From: Sipunculus nudus
Lineage: Eukaryota > Annelida > Sipuncula > Golfingiida > Sipunculidae
Reading direction: 5' to 3'
Length of the DNA stretch: 64,000 bases
Assembly (NCBI GenBank): GCA_026874595.1
Contig: CM049318.1
Coordinates: forward strand, 41,956,456 to 42,020,455
The notes under the pieces are model-generated. The model did not search any database. It was not told the DNA's origin and worked only from the letters and a program-made list of their open reading frames with translations. The translations under genes were made by a program, and so were the position numbers. Positions 43,841 through 54,982 of the stretch are shown here, piece after piece (the first letter of the stretch is position 1; each line of letters starts with the position of its first letter).

Positions 43841-46255
43841 ACTATATGCAGTACAAATGCTACTGGAAAGGTCTATTTTACTGTTAACATTTGGTTACCT
43901 GTCAATCTGTCAATTACCCGTCAAAGATTCTGGCCTGTTAAGGTGGAGGCAGCATCTTTTATTTGCTATAGCGATATATCACGTGGTCGTTTTTTCATTC
44001 GGGGACTTTTTAGTAAGTTATTACCTGCAGCCTAAAAGCTAAGACCTAAATTGTTGACAAAGTGTCTTTAATATTCGATGGTCATTTAAGCACCTTGATA
44101 CAGATGTCATCCACCTTGAACAACCATAAGAAAACTCAGTCTCGAATTGTATGTTAGAAGATGCGTAAGATGATTTGAAGATAAATAGCGGTTTTTACAT
44201 GCGAATTACCAAAGCAAACCTCTAAAGCCGGCCATATTCATCTTTATTTCACATTGGTCGATAACATTACGTCATAGAGTAATGTACAGTCAGAGACCGC
44301 ACATACACCTCTGAAAAACATTTTAGATCATCAGATCTGGCATATTCACAGGTTCTGGTTTTTGCGTATTCTTTTAAAGCGCAAGAAATATATTACGCTG
44401 AGAGTATTGTGTATCAATAACCCTGTTGTTGCAACAGACAAGCCCTGCCCACCCGAACAGAGGTAATTAATAATGACAGTAAATGACGACCATGCCCTCA
44501 ATATTAACACGCTGAACTCGGAAATAACGATTCTATAAAACAAATTATAATTATCTAGAACACCTAAAAATGCAGGATTTGTTCCTTGGGTATGAGTAAA
44601 CCTCAGTATTCGAAGGATACACGTTTATAACATATTGAGTTGTCTGGTGACAAGCCAACCAATCTATCAACCAACTAACAAAACCTACAAATTGCGAAAG
44701 AAAAAAAAATAGCTGTGGGCAGATGTATAACAAAACCCTTCAATATTCAGGAATTCATTTTAGTATCTATGGTCATTAAACTATCTTCTGTTGAGTCTTC
44801 ACAGTCAGGAAATGTTCAAACTTTCTTTTGTGTAATATTTACACAGAAAAAGTGTTCTGTTTTAGAAAGCTTCACTAGAGACTAATATCCTGTATAGAAC
44901 TTGCACTGTACACGTGATCGTGCCTGTTAATGTCACAGGCATATTAAAGGTTTTTTTTCTGGAAGTTTTATCAGCGATTATTTCATATCAGTTTATTATC
45001 AGTATGACGGTTATTTTAATCAATGTATTTGGTGTGGATCAATCTTCTAAACCAGGTTTGTAGCCTGCTCTCATTTCAACAGTACGTGTGCTCCTACGAC
45101 TTTCCAAAGCAAAAGCGCTTGTCAAAACAGGCTGTTTCTGAACCACTATATTGTAGATTCTTGGGTGTATCCTAGCACGGTCGTTGCTGTATGGGATGAA
45201 GGGTTTAAGTCTGACATGTACCTCAATCGGTCACTAAGTTGGATGGTGGGCCCTCAGACAGTTATTGATCCTGCTGGCGTGCGGACTGAACCCTTGGTAA
45301 AACCGGACCTTAGCCTGAGATTCTATCGCCCCGACCAGACAGGCATTCCCTGACTGAATTGTGATAGACGAGGCGAGCCGACTGGAAATAGAAACGTGTA
45401 CGGCTACGACGGCAAACAAAGGATTTGTAATTTTATAGCCGGACTCTCAATGTCTACCGTTATGACGAGACACCAGATTAATAGAATGTTTCAACCGCCA
45501 TCATTTTTGTCACCCTAGCTTTCTGCTTCGCAAGTGTCGGACGTAATTGGAAATTAATTATTGTTTTTAATATACTTATAGTAAGCCTTTTATTTTTTAT
45601 TATAACAAAATGACACCTATAATATTTAAAGATACTTAAAATAACAATCACGACTGAATGCATGCAATCTCCATCATCTGATGTTTAAGGATCAGAATGG
45701 GTGTTGCACCCAGATACTCTGTAGAGACGTAGCTGAGTAGTGTAGCATGTTTATAAAGACGTAGCTGAGTAGTGTGGGATGTTTAGTATTATTTGTGTAT
45801 TGCCAGATATCGCTTTCTTTGGCATTTAATTTGTGTCTGATATAAAGATGTTTTATCTGAATATACTTGTATGTTAATTCCCAACCGTTTTCCAATTGCT
45901 GATCTGTTAATGCTGCAAATACTTTTTTGTCAGAGAATTTTGCTACAGCGTGTGGCTTTGTCTTTAAATGTGTGCATTCGAAGAAGGGAAACAGTTGAAA
46001 CAAACAGGTGTGCACAGTTTTGAACATCTAGAATGTGTCTTTAAGAAAAGTAGTATGATGTTTTGTCCGCATCATTTTTTAGTTTAAATAGCTGGTTCAC
46101 GTCTGTCAGTGACGATTTTTGTAGAGACCATTCACATCACACATTCCTTTGATAGTACTGATAGCTTACGGAACCTAGATATAACCAGTTCCCACCTCCT
46201 CCAGTATCCACCACTACCATCAATATCCGGAAGACGTTCATATGGCATTTCAACT
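43841..46255. other. 2.4 kb without recognised genes
   Basis: A direct duplication of about 35 bp (GACGTAGCTGAGTAGTGT) lies at about 45725-45790. A frame at 45156-45353 (plus; WVYPSTVVAVWDEGFK...) has an acceptor-like TATTGTAG before it and could be an exon, but it matches nothing I know and codes only about 65 residues. The minus frame at 45692-46027 likewise. Confidence 0.35.
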
Positions 46256-46865
46256 GAAATGCAATTAAAAGGTTGATTTTTATACAGCCATCATATGACG
46301 GGAGTATTTTGGTGTACAAACCGTCCGTCCGTCCGTTAAGTTTTAGTGTCACCGGGATAACTTTCCGGGGCTTTGATGGTTTTCACGAAACTCACCATAA
46401 CTACTTTCCAACAGATTATCTCGCCCGAGTTCGATTATGGCCAACATCCAAGCATATTTAATAAGGTCATGGGTCACTAGGCTACGATGTGGTATAGCCG
46501 CGATAAATTATGAAGAATAAGAAAGGATTTTGATAAAAATCATCTGAAATGTTAATCAATAAAATATCTCGCCGAAGTTTGATTTACAGCAAAATCCATT
46601 CATATTTAATAAGGTAAGAGGTCACCGCACTTTGGAGGGACCTTGGTGACTTACCAAAAATCCCTTGGATTTTCACGAAACTTATCATACAATTTTACCA
46701 ATAAAGTTTTCAGCTGAATTACCTTCTCTTCAAAATTCACGCATATTTAATGTGGTCAGAGGTCAGCAGATACACGACGGTGTATTTTTCCGGTGCATGT
46801 TTCCGGTGTTCTTGTTTTTCTGTTTGATAAATCTGATTGTTATCTCCTTCATGTAGCCATTTCAT
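46255..46865 (-). repeat. Tandem ~185-bp units with (CCGT)n
   Basis: Begins near CATCATATGACGG, then CCGTCCGTCCGTCCGTTAAG (46321-46340). Units share TTTTCACGAAACT(C/T)A(C/T)CATA, (T)CTCGCC(C/G)(A/G)AGTT(C/T)GAT and CATATTTAATAAGGTCA. It is another bivalve-type repeat family; the reverse orientation is inferred from the CCGT repeat. Confidence 0.6.
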
Positions 46866-47395
46866 ATTTTTGCACAATGGTGTAAAAATTAGGGATAATT
46901 TCATAAGGAATACTTTGATTATATGCTTTTTTGGATAGGTTGTCTACTTTCCGGGATCGTGATTCGTGAGTGCTTCTGCATCGCCAAACCCGACCATCTT
47001 CAGCCACTACTCAAGATTGTGTCATACCTAATTTATTTGTCTATTCAGAATCTTGAGACAGGAAGAGATCGGAGGGGGGGGGGGGGGGGTTGAGCTTTTT
47101 GTAAAGGTTTCAATGTTTTTTGTCTAGACCCCCTCTTTTTCTCAATCTGAGGCCCGCTTTATTGTTTTTTCATCAGTCTTGCCGGATGTAGCTTCCACTT
47201 TTTCCGAAATCAATATAAGTTGTAGAAAACAAAGGATCGCCAAATAACAGATATATAGATTTTCATCTTATTCGTCAGATTTTATTGAACGTAAATTTTA
47301 ATTGGGATATTATTTGGGCTATACAGATGAAAAGGTTGTAAATCCATATATGGTGCTCCACAAAAAGGGATAAATTAGACGCTAACCAGTCTATG
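46866..47395. other. Unassigned; G16 run
   Basis: A G16 run at 47074-47089. No gene recognised. Confidence 0.5.
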
Positions 47396-47399
47396 TTTG

Positions 47400-47930
47400 C
47401 TGATTAACAGACCCTGCGGGGCAGCTTTTAACCTTTGTGTCTTTAATTTTGGCTCCGGTCTCCATCTAAACTGACTTCGTTTAACCTGCTAGTAACCTCC
47501 TTGACTTTTCATGCATAGCTTATCAACAGACGCAGCTGCTTCAGTCCAAAACAGTACAGGTGTATTCTCCTTTTTAAAAGATTTCCCCGAAAGCCCAGGT
47601 TTTACAAACGGTTTTGTGTCTTACCATAGTAAAGGGTAAGCACGATGAAGAGTCCTGAGGAAACACCTGCACGAATTATGGACTGTACGATAACAAATCA
47701 AATCATATTGTTAATTACAGAAACTAATATTCAAGACTAATTACACTGGGATGATGAGATGTAATTATTATGTTTTGCGTCACACCTTTACAAGTAACAT
47801 CTTTGTGACATGCGTACCTTCGCAAACAGCCCAATATTAATTACCTTGTGTACATCGACAACCCGTCTGCCGCTGTCCATCTAAACCGGAGAAAGACTTC
47901 ACAGCGTGTGTGAGTACTATGACAATGGAT
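47400..47930. promoter_or_regulatory. Candidate conserved non-coding island 4 (homeobox-site cluster)
   Basis: Repeat-free. Four TAATTA/TAATTAC-type sites fall within about 135 bp (47711, 47737, 47761, 47836), with TTTGCGTCACACC (T-box-like), CAGACGCAGCTGCTTC (E-box CAGCTG) and TTTTCATGCATAG (octamer-like) nearby. No open frame. The cluster density is suggestive of a developmental enhancer; this is inference only. Confidence 0.25.
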
Positions 47931-49690
47931 GTATCAAGTCTTTAGGAAAAAACTTACATATGTTAGCATACTTTACGAATGATAAAATAAATTCATTATA
48001 ATCGATCATTGGTATTTTTTCCTTTAATCATGGAACCTGATTTAAAACCAGTTCCCACCCCTGCTTACTATAAATAGTAATTTTTGTGATATTTTATAGA
48101 TAACTCAACAAAAATATTCTGAGAATTTGTTTTGTTTTTAAAACAGAATTTTACAGGCCTCACGGTTCCTTGGTATTAGTAAAATTTGACAGTAAACTAC
48201 TTCTCTAACTACAGATAGTATCCGTGTTAATGATGGTAACGGGGAGAATTCAATCATTGGAATCATCTTCAGCTCGATTCAAAATGTGTTTTCATATCAA
48301 TAATAAGTGATCTAATACTGGTAAGCAAGACAGAGATAGCTATACGTTCGACATCTACTGTGCATACGAGTGTTTTTTTTATTAGTTGATACAATAAGAT
48401 TATGTGCAGAAATGTCAATTATCACCATCGGGCATATTTAACAATGAACTTTATTCAGTTTGATTAAGATTATTGACCGAGACAAAATACAGAGTATGAT
48501 ACAGCTAAGTAAAATACCTTCCAAGCAATGTTATATTATCTATGTTTATGATCAAAAGGTGTGCATTAACAGGGTATATGCCCCATCATTATCCAAACTT
48601 TTAATACCAAATATCAAAATTAGTTTTATTCAGATAAAACAGGAAATGTAATAAACAAAAATTAGGAACAAATCATAAGTTAATATTAAGGCATAACATG
48701 TACCGTACATGCACAAGTCTACATTCCTGTAACCTGGGACAGCTAGCCGTAGGAATACCTGGTATATTAAACTAGAAATGATTTGATGGAATTTTAAAGA
48801 TCCTCAGTTGACACAAAGCAATGCTTAGAATTATATGATTGCTGCCTGGCAGCCACATTGTATTTTTGACGGGTTGTAAATTCGATGGAGCAAATGTTGT
48901 GATAAGGTTTTATCGCCAGATAAAATTCAGAGCAGCAGCGTGAATGATGCTTAAGGTTATGTCGAGAAATGAAATCTAACATACTGATTGTCAAAATGAG
49001 GTGTAAACGAGGCACATTATTTCATTATCATATATTAACAACATGTTTTCAGCACTCTTGGACACTCAGATTAGTCTGATTTTCAGGATTCTGAAGACAA
49101 CGTTTTCTCCACTTAATGCAGAATGATAAAGACTTATTTGTGATTCCTTAGAAGACTTACTAAAACGGTTCAAGATGAACGTCACTCGGTTCAAATGTTA
49201 AGGTACGTGCCCCAGCTGTTTATGCACGGTTTGTTCACTAGTCCCCTCCCCCAGCACGAAGGAGTGCCACCTATTAATCTGTCTGCCGATATTTTGGAAG
49301 GAATACACCTTCGTCAATGTCAGATTTGGTTCACAATTATTTATCTCACACCGGTCGCCTTATCCCTCTCTTTTTGAAACTCCAAGATATGAAAGCGCAA
49401 GTAGGAATTCCTAGATGTAAAAAAAAAAAGATGTACAGAGAGACATGAGGCTATACTCATAATATTTGAAAGAACCGTCCAACCCCTATATATATCAATT
49501 TGATCAAGGAAAATTTTAACCAAACCGCACTTAAAACAAGTTTCCCTTACTCAATATAATTGAACAATTTCGAGCAATCATCAATATTAAACGCCTTGAA
49601 ATCTGTCAAATATTTTTTTTTAAATACGTAAGTTAAGAATAAATTCTTCAGCAGTTAAACATAATCCCTGATGAGTGAACAGGGCTAATA
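47931..49690. other. 1.8 kb unassigned AT-rich sequence
   Basis: No gene recognised. The plus frame 49195-49377 (YVPQLFMHGLFTSPLPQHEG...) looks vaguely peptide-like but has no motif I can name and may belong to a dispersed repeat. Confidence 0.35.
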
Positions 49691-50400
49691 TTTAATGTCT
49701 CATGCCGACCAATTCTTAAAAAAAAATATATTTCTCACACCTGTTATTCTGCTTGTCGTCATAATAGTCAGGCGGCTTAGACCAAGATTTGGACAGGATG
49801 TGGACATGCCGGATAGGAGCACCACATTTTTTTCTTTTGTTATTCACAGCCTTTCCTTTAGATTTTTTTTTTGTAGGAGCCACTTTCTCAAAATGCATTA
49901 TGGCAACCATTTTGGATTACAAGATGGCCGCCATGTGCAGACATATAAATGCTTATATCTTGGCTTCTTGGCAACTAAGGATCGAAATCATTCTTAGTGT
50001 CTTAGCATACATTTTCATAGGTATGGAATACAATAATACAATTATGATATACAAAGTATTAAAAAGATTATTTATTCCATAAAATTCAAGCATTTACCAC
50101 ATCATAATAGTCTCTTGTCTTACCAGTCGAAGGGGTTTAGGCACAGATTGCAGATGAATGGGGACATTCTTATTAAAAGCACCAAATATTTTTTCATGTG
50201 TTTATACATGGCTTTAAAATACCAATATGACTATCTCGGTTCCAAGATGACTTCCATGAAAAAAAACTTAAGTTCCAGATTACCAGTTATATGCTATATC
50301 ATTGCTCTTGGAACCTAATTATAAATTGTCTGGGGAATTACAGTTTTAATAAGTTATTATTTGTTCAATACCAAAATATATTATTACCAATTGCAATATT
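49690..50400 (+). repeat. Two ~355-bp units with AAGATGGC motifs
   Basis: TGGACATGCCGGATAGGAGCACCA (about 49801) and GGGGACATTCTTATTAAAAGCACCA (about 50160) mark two units. TTACAAGATGGCCGCCATG (about 49917) and TTCCAAGATGACTTCCATG (about 50241) mark the second shared block. The reverse complement of the same family is at 54.98-55.31 kb. Confidence 0.65.
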
Positions 50401-51617
50401 AAAGGTAGGGGATTTATAATCTGATATCACCAACGATATCAGTCTCATTCGAATAAATATTCACTTTGCATCCTAGTCATTTTGCCGTTTATTCTTGTAG
50501 CTTATTCGGCTCCTTTGGGAGCATCCACCAAAGCAGACACACTGCTACCCATATTTGACCAGTTCCAGTTCACTCCCGGGTAATGAGAGCTAGTGGTGGG
50601 AGTCGGTTCCTTTTTCATAATCGATCATCGGTTTTTGCAAACCGATCGATGATCGATTATTAATCGGTTCAGACAAATATAAAAAAATATGCAATTATCT
50701 GTGAAACTGAACTCTCTTAACCTAGCCCGTATGTCTTAGTAATTTTACCATATGAAAAGAAGTCTTTGCCTTTCTTATATTTTCCTATTATTACTAAGAT
50801 ATGCTGTTCAAAGTTTCATTTTAATGAATTATAATAATCAAGAATTAAACCACAGTCCAGGACATCTACTTACTGGCCCCATGAATACTCCAACGTATCA
50901 TTTTAACTTCACCACAAGCTAGGACTTTCATTTTATAACAATTATGACGACTACCTACATGCATACTGGTTTCACAACCCCGCAAGGAAAATTAAAGGCC
51001 TTTATAATTTTTTTATAAAAATTTTAAAAAGTAATCGAAAGCTAAATATATAATTACTCATGCGGCAACGGCACCTGGCATCAGTTGAAGAGATTATTTT
51101 TAAGAGAATCTCGCAAAATTGGCAAAGACCTGAAGATTTATGGAGCATTTTAACGCCATTTCGCCCATATTTTTCAATGAACATCTCGTTAGAAACTCTT
51201 CGCTAATTCTGCAGCTCCCTGCCAGTTCACAGAGGTTTAAATAGTCCTCCGTTCTCTCATCTACCGTGTCATACTCAGATGCGGAGGTTATATGGGAACA
51301 CAGACTCATTATATGAAGCGCGGAATGTTGTAAAAAATTGAAGAATAATTTTTTCCTATTACATAAAGACATTCTGGAAAAAAACATTCATGAGTATGAT
51401 GTAATCGATAGTTGCCTTTGGTAATCGAGCGTTTGAAAGTGGCAGCAAACCGACTGACTTTCGAAAAAACTCGACGATCGGCCCAACACTAATGAGAGCG
51501 CACCCTTGCAAGGACATTGCTTAGAAGTGTTAGCCTCGAAAACGGACAGATCGGGACGCGAATCCACAACCTTGCGGTCACTTGTCCAGTGCACTTACAA
51601 TTACGCCACCATGTTCC
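50400..51617 (-). mobile_element. tRNA-derived SINE (~316 bp) split by a hAT-type element
   Basis: The head on the minus strand starts near 51617 (GGAACATGGTGGCGTAATTG, then TAAGTGCACTGGAC and GACCGCAAGGTTGTGG) with tRNA-like A and B boxes. It continues to 51492, resumes at 50590 and ends near 50400 in GGTGATATCAGATTATAAAT. It is the same family, in the same order, as the SINE at 20395/26320. Confidence 0.7.
50591..51491. mobile_element. 901-bp hAT-type non-autonomous element with 8-bp TSD
   Basis: The ends TAGTGGTGGG (50591-50600) and CCCAACACTA (51482-51491) are inverted with one mismatch. The target duplication ATGAGAGC is exact at 50583-50590 and 51492-51499. An 8-bp duplication and TAGxGxTGGG-like ends are the hallmarks of hAT transposons. 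A near-palindrome of GATCGATCATCGG type lies at about 50620-50665. The minus frame 51100-51387 has no hAT transposase motif I can see, so the element probably moved using a transposase in trans. Confidence 0.85.
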
Positions 51618-51660
51618 ACATTATTTAGGTGGTATTTGATGAAGAAAAAGACTGAATGAG
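51618..51660. other. Spacer between SINE and candidate exons
   Basis: If the candidate gene is real, this is the start of its 3' untranslated region on the minus strand. Confidence 0.25.
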
Positions 51661-51661
51661 A

Positions 51662-51687
51662 TTAAAGTGATAACTTTGCTAGATGAT
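51662..51687 (-). CDS. Candidate terminal exon 3 of an unrecognised gene
   Basis: A strong acceptor-like sequence on the minus strand (a pyrimidine tract, then GTCTTCAG ending at 51688) precedes AT CAT CTA GCA AAG, which closes at TAA (51664-51662). It would join the one-base overhang left by a GT donor after 51792. It is very short, so highly tentative. Without it, exon 2 simply runs on to its own stop at 51763. Confidence 0.18.
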
Positions 51688-51762
51688 CTGAAGACAAAAA
51701 AAAATGCAGAAACTGTAGTAATATTGTGACCACGGTAAATATCGTCTTTTTTCGGTTGTAAT

Positions 51763-51957
51763 TTATAGATATATTATGTTTATGTTTTCACGTATGACTG
51801 AAGACTTATGCATGGCAGGAGGACACATGTATGAAGAATGTAGAATCTCCTTATGAATCTCTTGTGATAGTTCGTTACCATTCACATCTCCGGTGGTCAG
51901 TGTGTAGATATTCAGAAAAAACTGATGATATTTGGGTTGACCAGTTATGAAATCATA
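51763..51957 (-). CDS. Candidate exon 2 of an unrecognised gene
   Basis: On the minus strand an acceptor (GTTCCAGTGCGCAG, AG at 51959-51958) opens a frame at 51957: YDFITGQPKYHQFFLNIYT, then LTTGDVNGNELSQEIHKEIL and SSYMCPPAMHKSSVI, to a TAA at 51763. A possible GT donor (ATAC, then GTGAAA) lies at 51791-51790. Phase 0 at entry fits the phase-0 exit of the exon at 52530-52808. I do not recognise the protein. No repeat landmark overlaps it. Confidence 0.3.
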   Translation of the reverse strand, partial: YDFITGQPKYHQFFLNIYTLTTGDVNGNELSQEIHKEILHSSYMCPPAMHKSSVIRENINIIYL

Positions 51958-52089
51958 CTGCGCACTGGAACAAGTGTCTTATACATTCATTGAGAGAGAA
52001 GAATAGCAGTACTGATATACTTTCTGGAGATAAGAATCACATTTATATCACATATATATGGCGCATTTTTATAGACAAAGAAGATTCAA

Positions 52090-52205
52090 AGCACAAAAGG
52101 TAAGGGGTTTATACTCTGATATTAGTCCCTTCACTTGGCATTCCTGCTGTTCGGGCCAGGAGTATCAACAGAGCAGCCTTGATGGGAGCTAGACAGTGTT
52201 TTTGT
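52090..52205 (-). repeat. SINE tail fragment
   Basis: AAAGGTAAGGGGTTTATACTCTGATAT at 52096 resembles the 3' tail of the SINE at 50400 (AAAGGTAGGGGATTTATAATCTGATAT). It is followed by CTGTTCGGGCCAGGAG, similar to the 26.06 kb body. The head is missing. Confidence 0.45.
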
Positions 52206-52529
52206 TTATTATATGCCTGCTGCCCAATACCTGTAAACAATTCGATCCTGTCGGTTGTTGACCTTATTACTTCAAATGCTTAATATCTTCTGGTCTGCCT
52301 AGCTAAACTTTGAAAATGACATTTTTCCTTTAAGAGCCAAAGTCAGAACTCTTCTCATTAGGCGCACATTTTACATCCCCAGTTAGAATCCTTAAATCTC
52401 CTTCTTAATCAAAATGCACGTCCTTCGTAAGCATTTATTACATGAATTGTTGAAAATCTGATACCAAGATCATCTAGACAACTTTTAAACATTGATGTTT
52501 TCCAGAAAGCGTGAACTAGAAATGAGTAC
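52206..52529. other. Unassigned; would be intron of the candidate gene
   Basis: AT-rich sequence with no repeat landmark and no convincing additional exon. Confidence 0.3.
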
Positions 52530-52808
52530 CTTCAAAACATTTCCTAAGTGTATAATTGAGCTCTGCAACAATTTAACTCTTCCATGTATTCTTCCCTTTT
52601 TCACAGTTCTGAGACAGTGCTCCTTAAGTAACGTTGTCGTTTCCCCTGTCCATCCATGCAGGCCAGGTGATCTGGAGCAACTGTCATCGATTGTAGACAA
52701 TAAATCTGTTCCTTGAAGATTGTTAGCCATACACTTTACACTGCCTTCTGCCATAAGCCACCTGAACTCGTAGATGTCCTTCCTGTTCGTGACAGGTCTG
52801 GTTCGTCT
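52530..52808 (-). CDS. Candidate internal exon 1 of an unrecognised gene (93 codons)
   Basis: On the minus strand an acceptor-like CATCCCTTAG (AG at 52810-52809) and a strong donor-like TTTTGAAG, then GTACTCATT (GT at 52529-52528), bound 279 bp, an exact multiple of three and open throughout. It reads RRTRPVTNRKDIYEFRWLMA, EGSVKCMANNLQGTDLLS, CSRSPGLHGWTGETTTLLKE, RVKLLQSSIIHLGNVLK. Entry and exit are both phase 0 and match the exon at 51763-51957. No transposon or repeat family known to me contains this sequence. Upstream exons would have to lie beyond the repeat at 53.1-54.98 kb; none was found. Confidence 0.35.
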
Positions 52809-52810
52809 CT

Positions 52811-53100
52811 AAGGGATGACGAGATAGTTTTTCTCGTATGCATAACATGTATAATACATGTTTCTCCCTCTTCCCTGCCCGTTCCAATGTGTATGTATTT
52901 AAGTTTGCATGACAAGACGTGCCACTGGGCAGTATGTCTTTACTGGTCACGATCAATATCATATCCAAATGAGAATGCCCAGGCAGAGTCAGTTCTATGT
53001 CATTTTTTCCTTGAGCATGCAAAGCATAAGGAACAGATAGAACGTAAGACATCAGAAAAGAAAAAAATTGCTGGTAAACCATATGAAACTAGATGTGTCG
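52811..53100. other. Unassigned, would be intron
   Basis: The minus frame 52723-53082 overlaps the candidate exon in another frame and has no motif I can name. Confidence 0.3.
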
Positions 53101-53107
53101 GAACGAC

Positions 53108-54982
53108 ACGAATGCCCCCGCCTGGGGCAAATTAGAAACATTTGTTAAATTTTGTAAAAATTTTTAAGTTCAGGAAGTGTTGTATGGTCAAAATTAGGTC
53201 AACAAGGGCAAAATGCAAACCCGATCTGTAAAGGGTCATTATCAAGCAACACACCAAAAATCAGGCCAGTATCTGCAGGCATTGTGAAAAAAGTCCATAT
53301 ATGTGCATTTTTCATGAAAATTTCTGTCTTTCATGAAATTTTCTATGTTCAGGATCTGTCTGTCATATGGTGAAAAATAGGTTAACTGGGACGAAACGCG
53401 AACTCGATCTGTAAGTGGTCATTATGCGCCCACAGACCAAACATTAGGCCAGTATCTGTAAGCATTGTATATGCGAAACTAGAATATTAGCAAAAGTTGA
53501 TAATCATTTATAAATTTAAATTGGAGAGGTATATACCATGTTTCATAACAATCCATCAAATGCTTCCTGAGAAATAAGCTCCTAAGTTTTTTTCTATACT
53601 AAGCTCAGTGATATTGAAAAGTAGGTCAAGATCACCCATCTTTGAACTTGACCAAGATTTTGTAAATATAATGCAATAGCACTGAAGAAATGAAGTTCCT
53701 GTGTTGAATACCTTTAGAGATATCCTGCACAAAAGGCCAAAATTGAAAAAATCCGATAAAATTTCATTAAAAAATCAGAAATTGCAGGTGGCGCCACCAA
53801 AATTGTGCAGCACATACAGGCCATCAGTCCCAATGATCAAAGTAAGTTTTGTGAAATTCCACACAATGGTTCCTGAGATATAAACTTCTGAGTGTTTTTC
53901 TATAATCAGCTCTAAAATGTAGAAAAATGGGTCAAGGTCACCCATCTTCGAACTTGACCGAGATTTTATCAATATACATCTTCACTGATGAAATAAAATT
54001 CCAACGGTGAATCCTTTTAGAGATATCCCGCTCACAAGGTAAAAGTTAACAGACGCGGAACGGACGGACGGACGGACAGACACCGGACAGCCAGATGGAC
54101 AGACGGACAGCTTGGGTGACGACAATAGCCCATCAGCCTATGAGCTGAGGGTTAGAAACGGCTGTACATGTGTATTTGTCATGAAAATTTCTATTTTTCA
54201 TGAATTTTTCTAAGTTTAGGAGCCGTAAAACGGTCAAAGTAGGTCAACCTGGACGAAACGCGAACTCGATCTGTAACTGGTCATTATCTGCCCACACACT
54301 AAAAATCAGGCCAATATCTGCAGGCATTGCGAAAAAAAAATCCGTACATGTGTATTTGTCAATAATATTTCGATTTTTCATGAAATTTTCTAAGTTTAGG
54401 AGCCGTAAAACGGTCAAAAGTAGGTCAACCGGGACGAAACGCGAACTCGATCTGTAACTGGTCATTATCTGCCCACACACCAAAAATCAGGCCAATATCT
54501 GCAGGCATTGCGAAAATAAGTCCGTACATGTGTATTTGTCATGAAAATTTCTATTTTTCATGAAATTTTCAAAGTTTAGGAGCCGTAAAACGGTCAAAAG
54601 TAGGTCAACCGGGACGAAACGCGAACTCAATCTGTAACTGGTCTTTATCTGCCCACACACCAAAAATCAGGCCAATATCTGCAGGCATTGCGAAAAAAAG
54701 TCCGTACATGTGTATTTGTCAATAAAATTTCTATTTTTCATGAAATTTTCTAAGTTTAGGAGCCGTAAAACGGTCAAAAGTAAGTCAACCGAGACGAAAC
54801 GCGAACTCGATCTGTAACTGGTCATTATCTGCCCACACACCAAAAATCCGGCCAATATCTGCAGGCATTGCCAAAAAAAAGTCCGTTCAACTGTTTGATT
54901 TCGGAATGACGGACTGACGGAATGACGGAATGACGGACATGGGTAAAACTATATGCCCCGGCCACTTTGTGGCGGGGGCATA
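53108..54982 (+). mobile_element. Repeat element bounded by inverted ATGCCCCCGCC, with 180-bp array
   Basis: It starts ATGCCCCCGCCTGGGGCA (about 53112) and ends TGCCCCGGCCACTTTGTGGCGGGGGCATA (about 54953-54981), whose last 11 bases are the complement of the start. Inside are two diverged copies of a GGTCAACxxGGACGAAACGCGAAC(T)CGATCTGTAA unit (53.2-53.5 kb), two ~305-bp units (53.55-54.05 kb; the first contains GGTGGCGCCACC at 53787-53798), a GGACGGACGG tract (54061-54112), and the 180-bp array. No protein is encoded. Confidence 0.65.
54150..54895 (+). repeat. 180-bp tandem array, about four units
   Basis: CGGTCAAA occurs at 54231, 54411, 54591 and 54771, exactly 180 bp apart. Units are nearly identical (TCTGTAACTGGTCATTATCT, GCAGGCATTGCGAAAA, TACATGTGTATTTGTCA), with single changes. 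The high identity implies recent amplification. Confidence 0.92.

Noticed and set aside
45692-46027. 111-codon minus-strand frame with a Trp/Tyr-rich centre
   Set aside because: Some resemblance to LINE connection-domain texture, but no diagnostic block in order; overlaps a short direct duplication. Not called.
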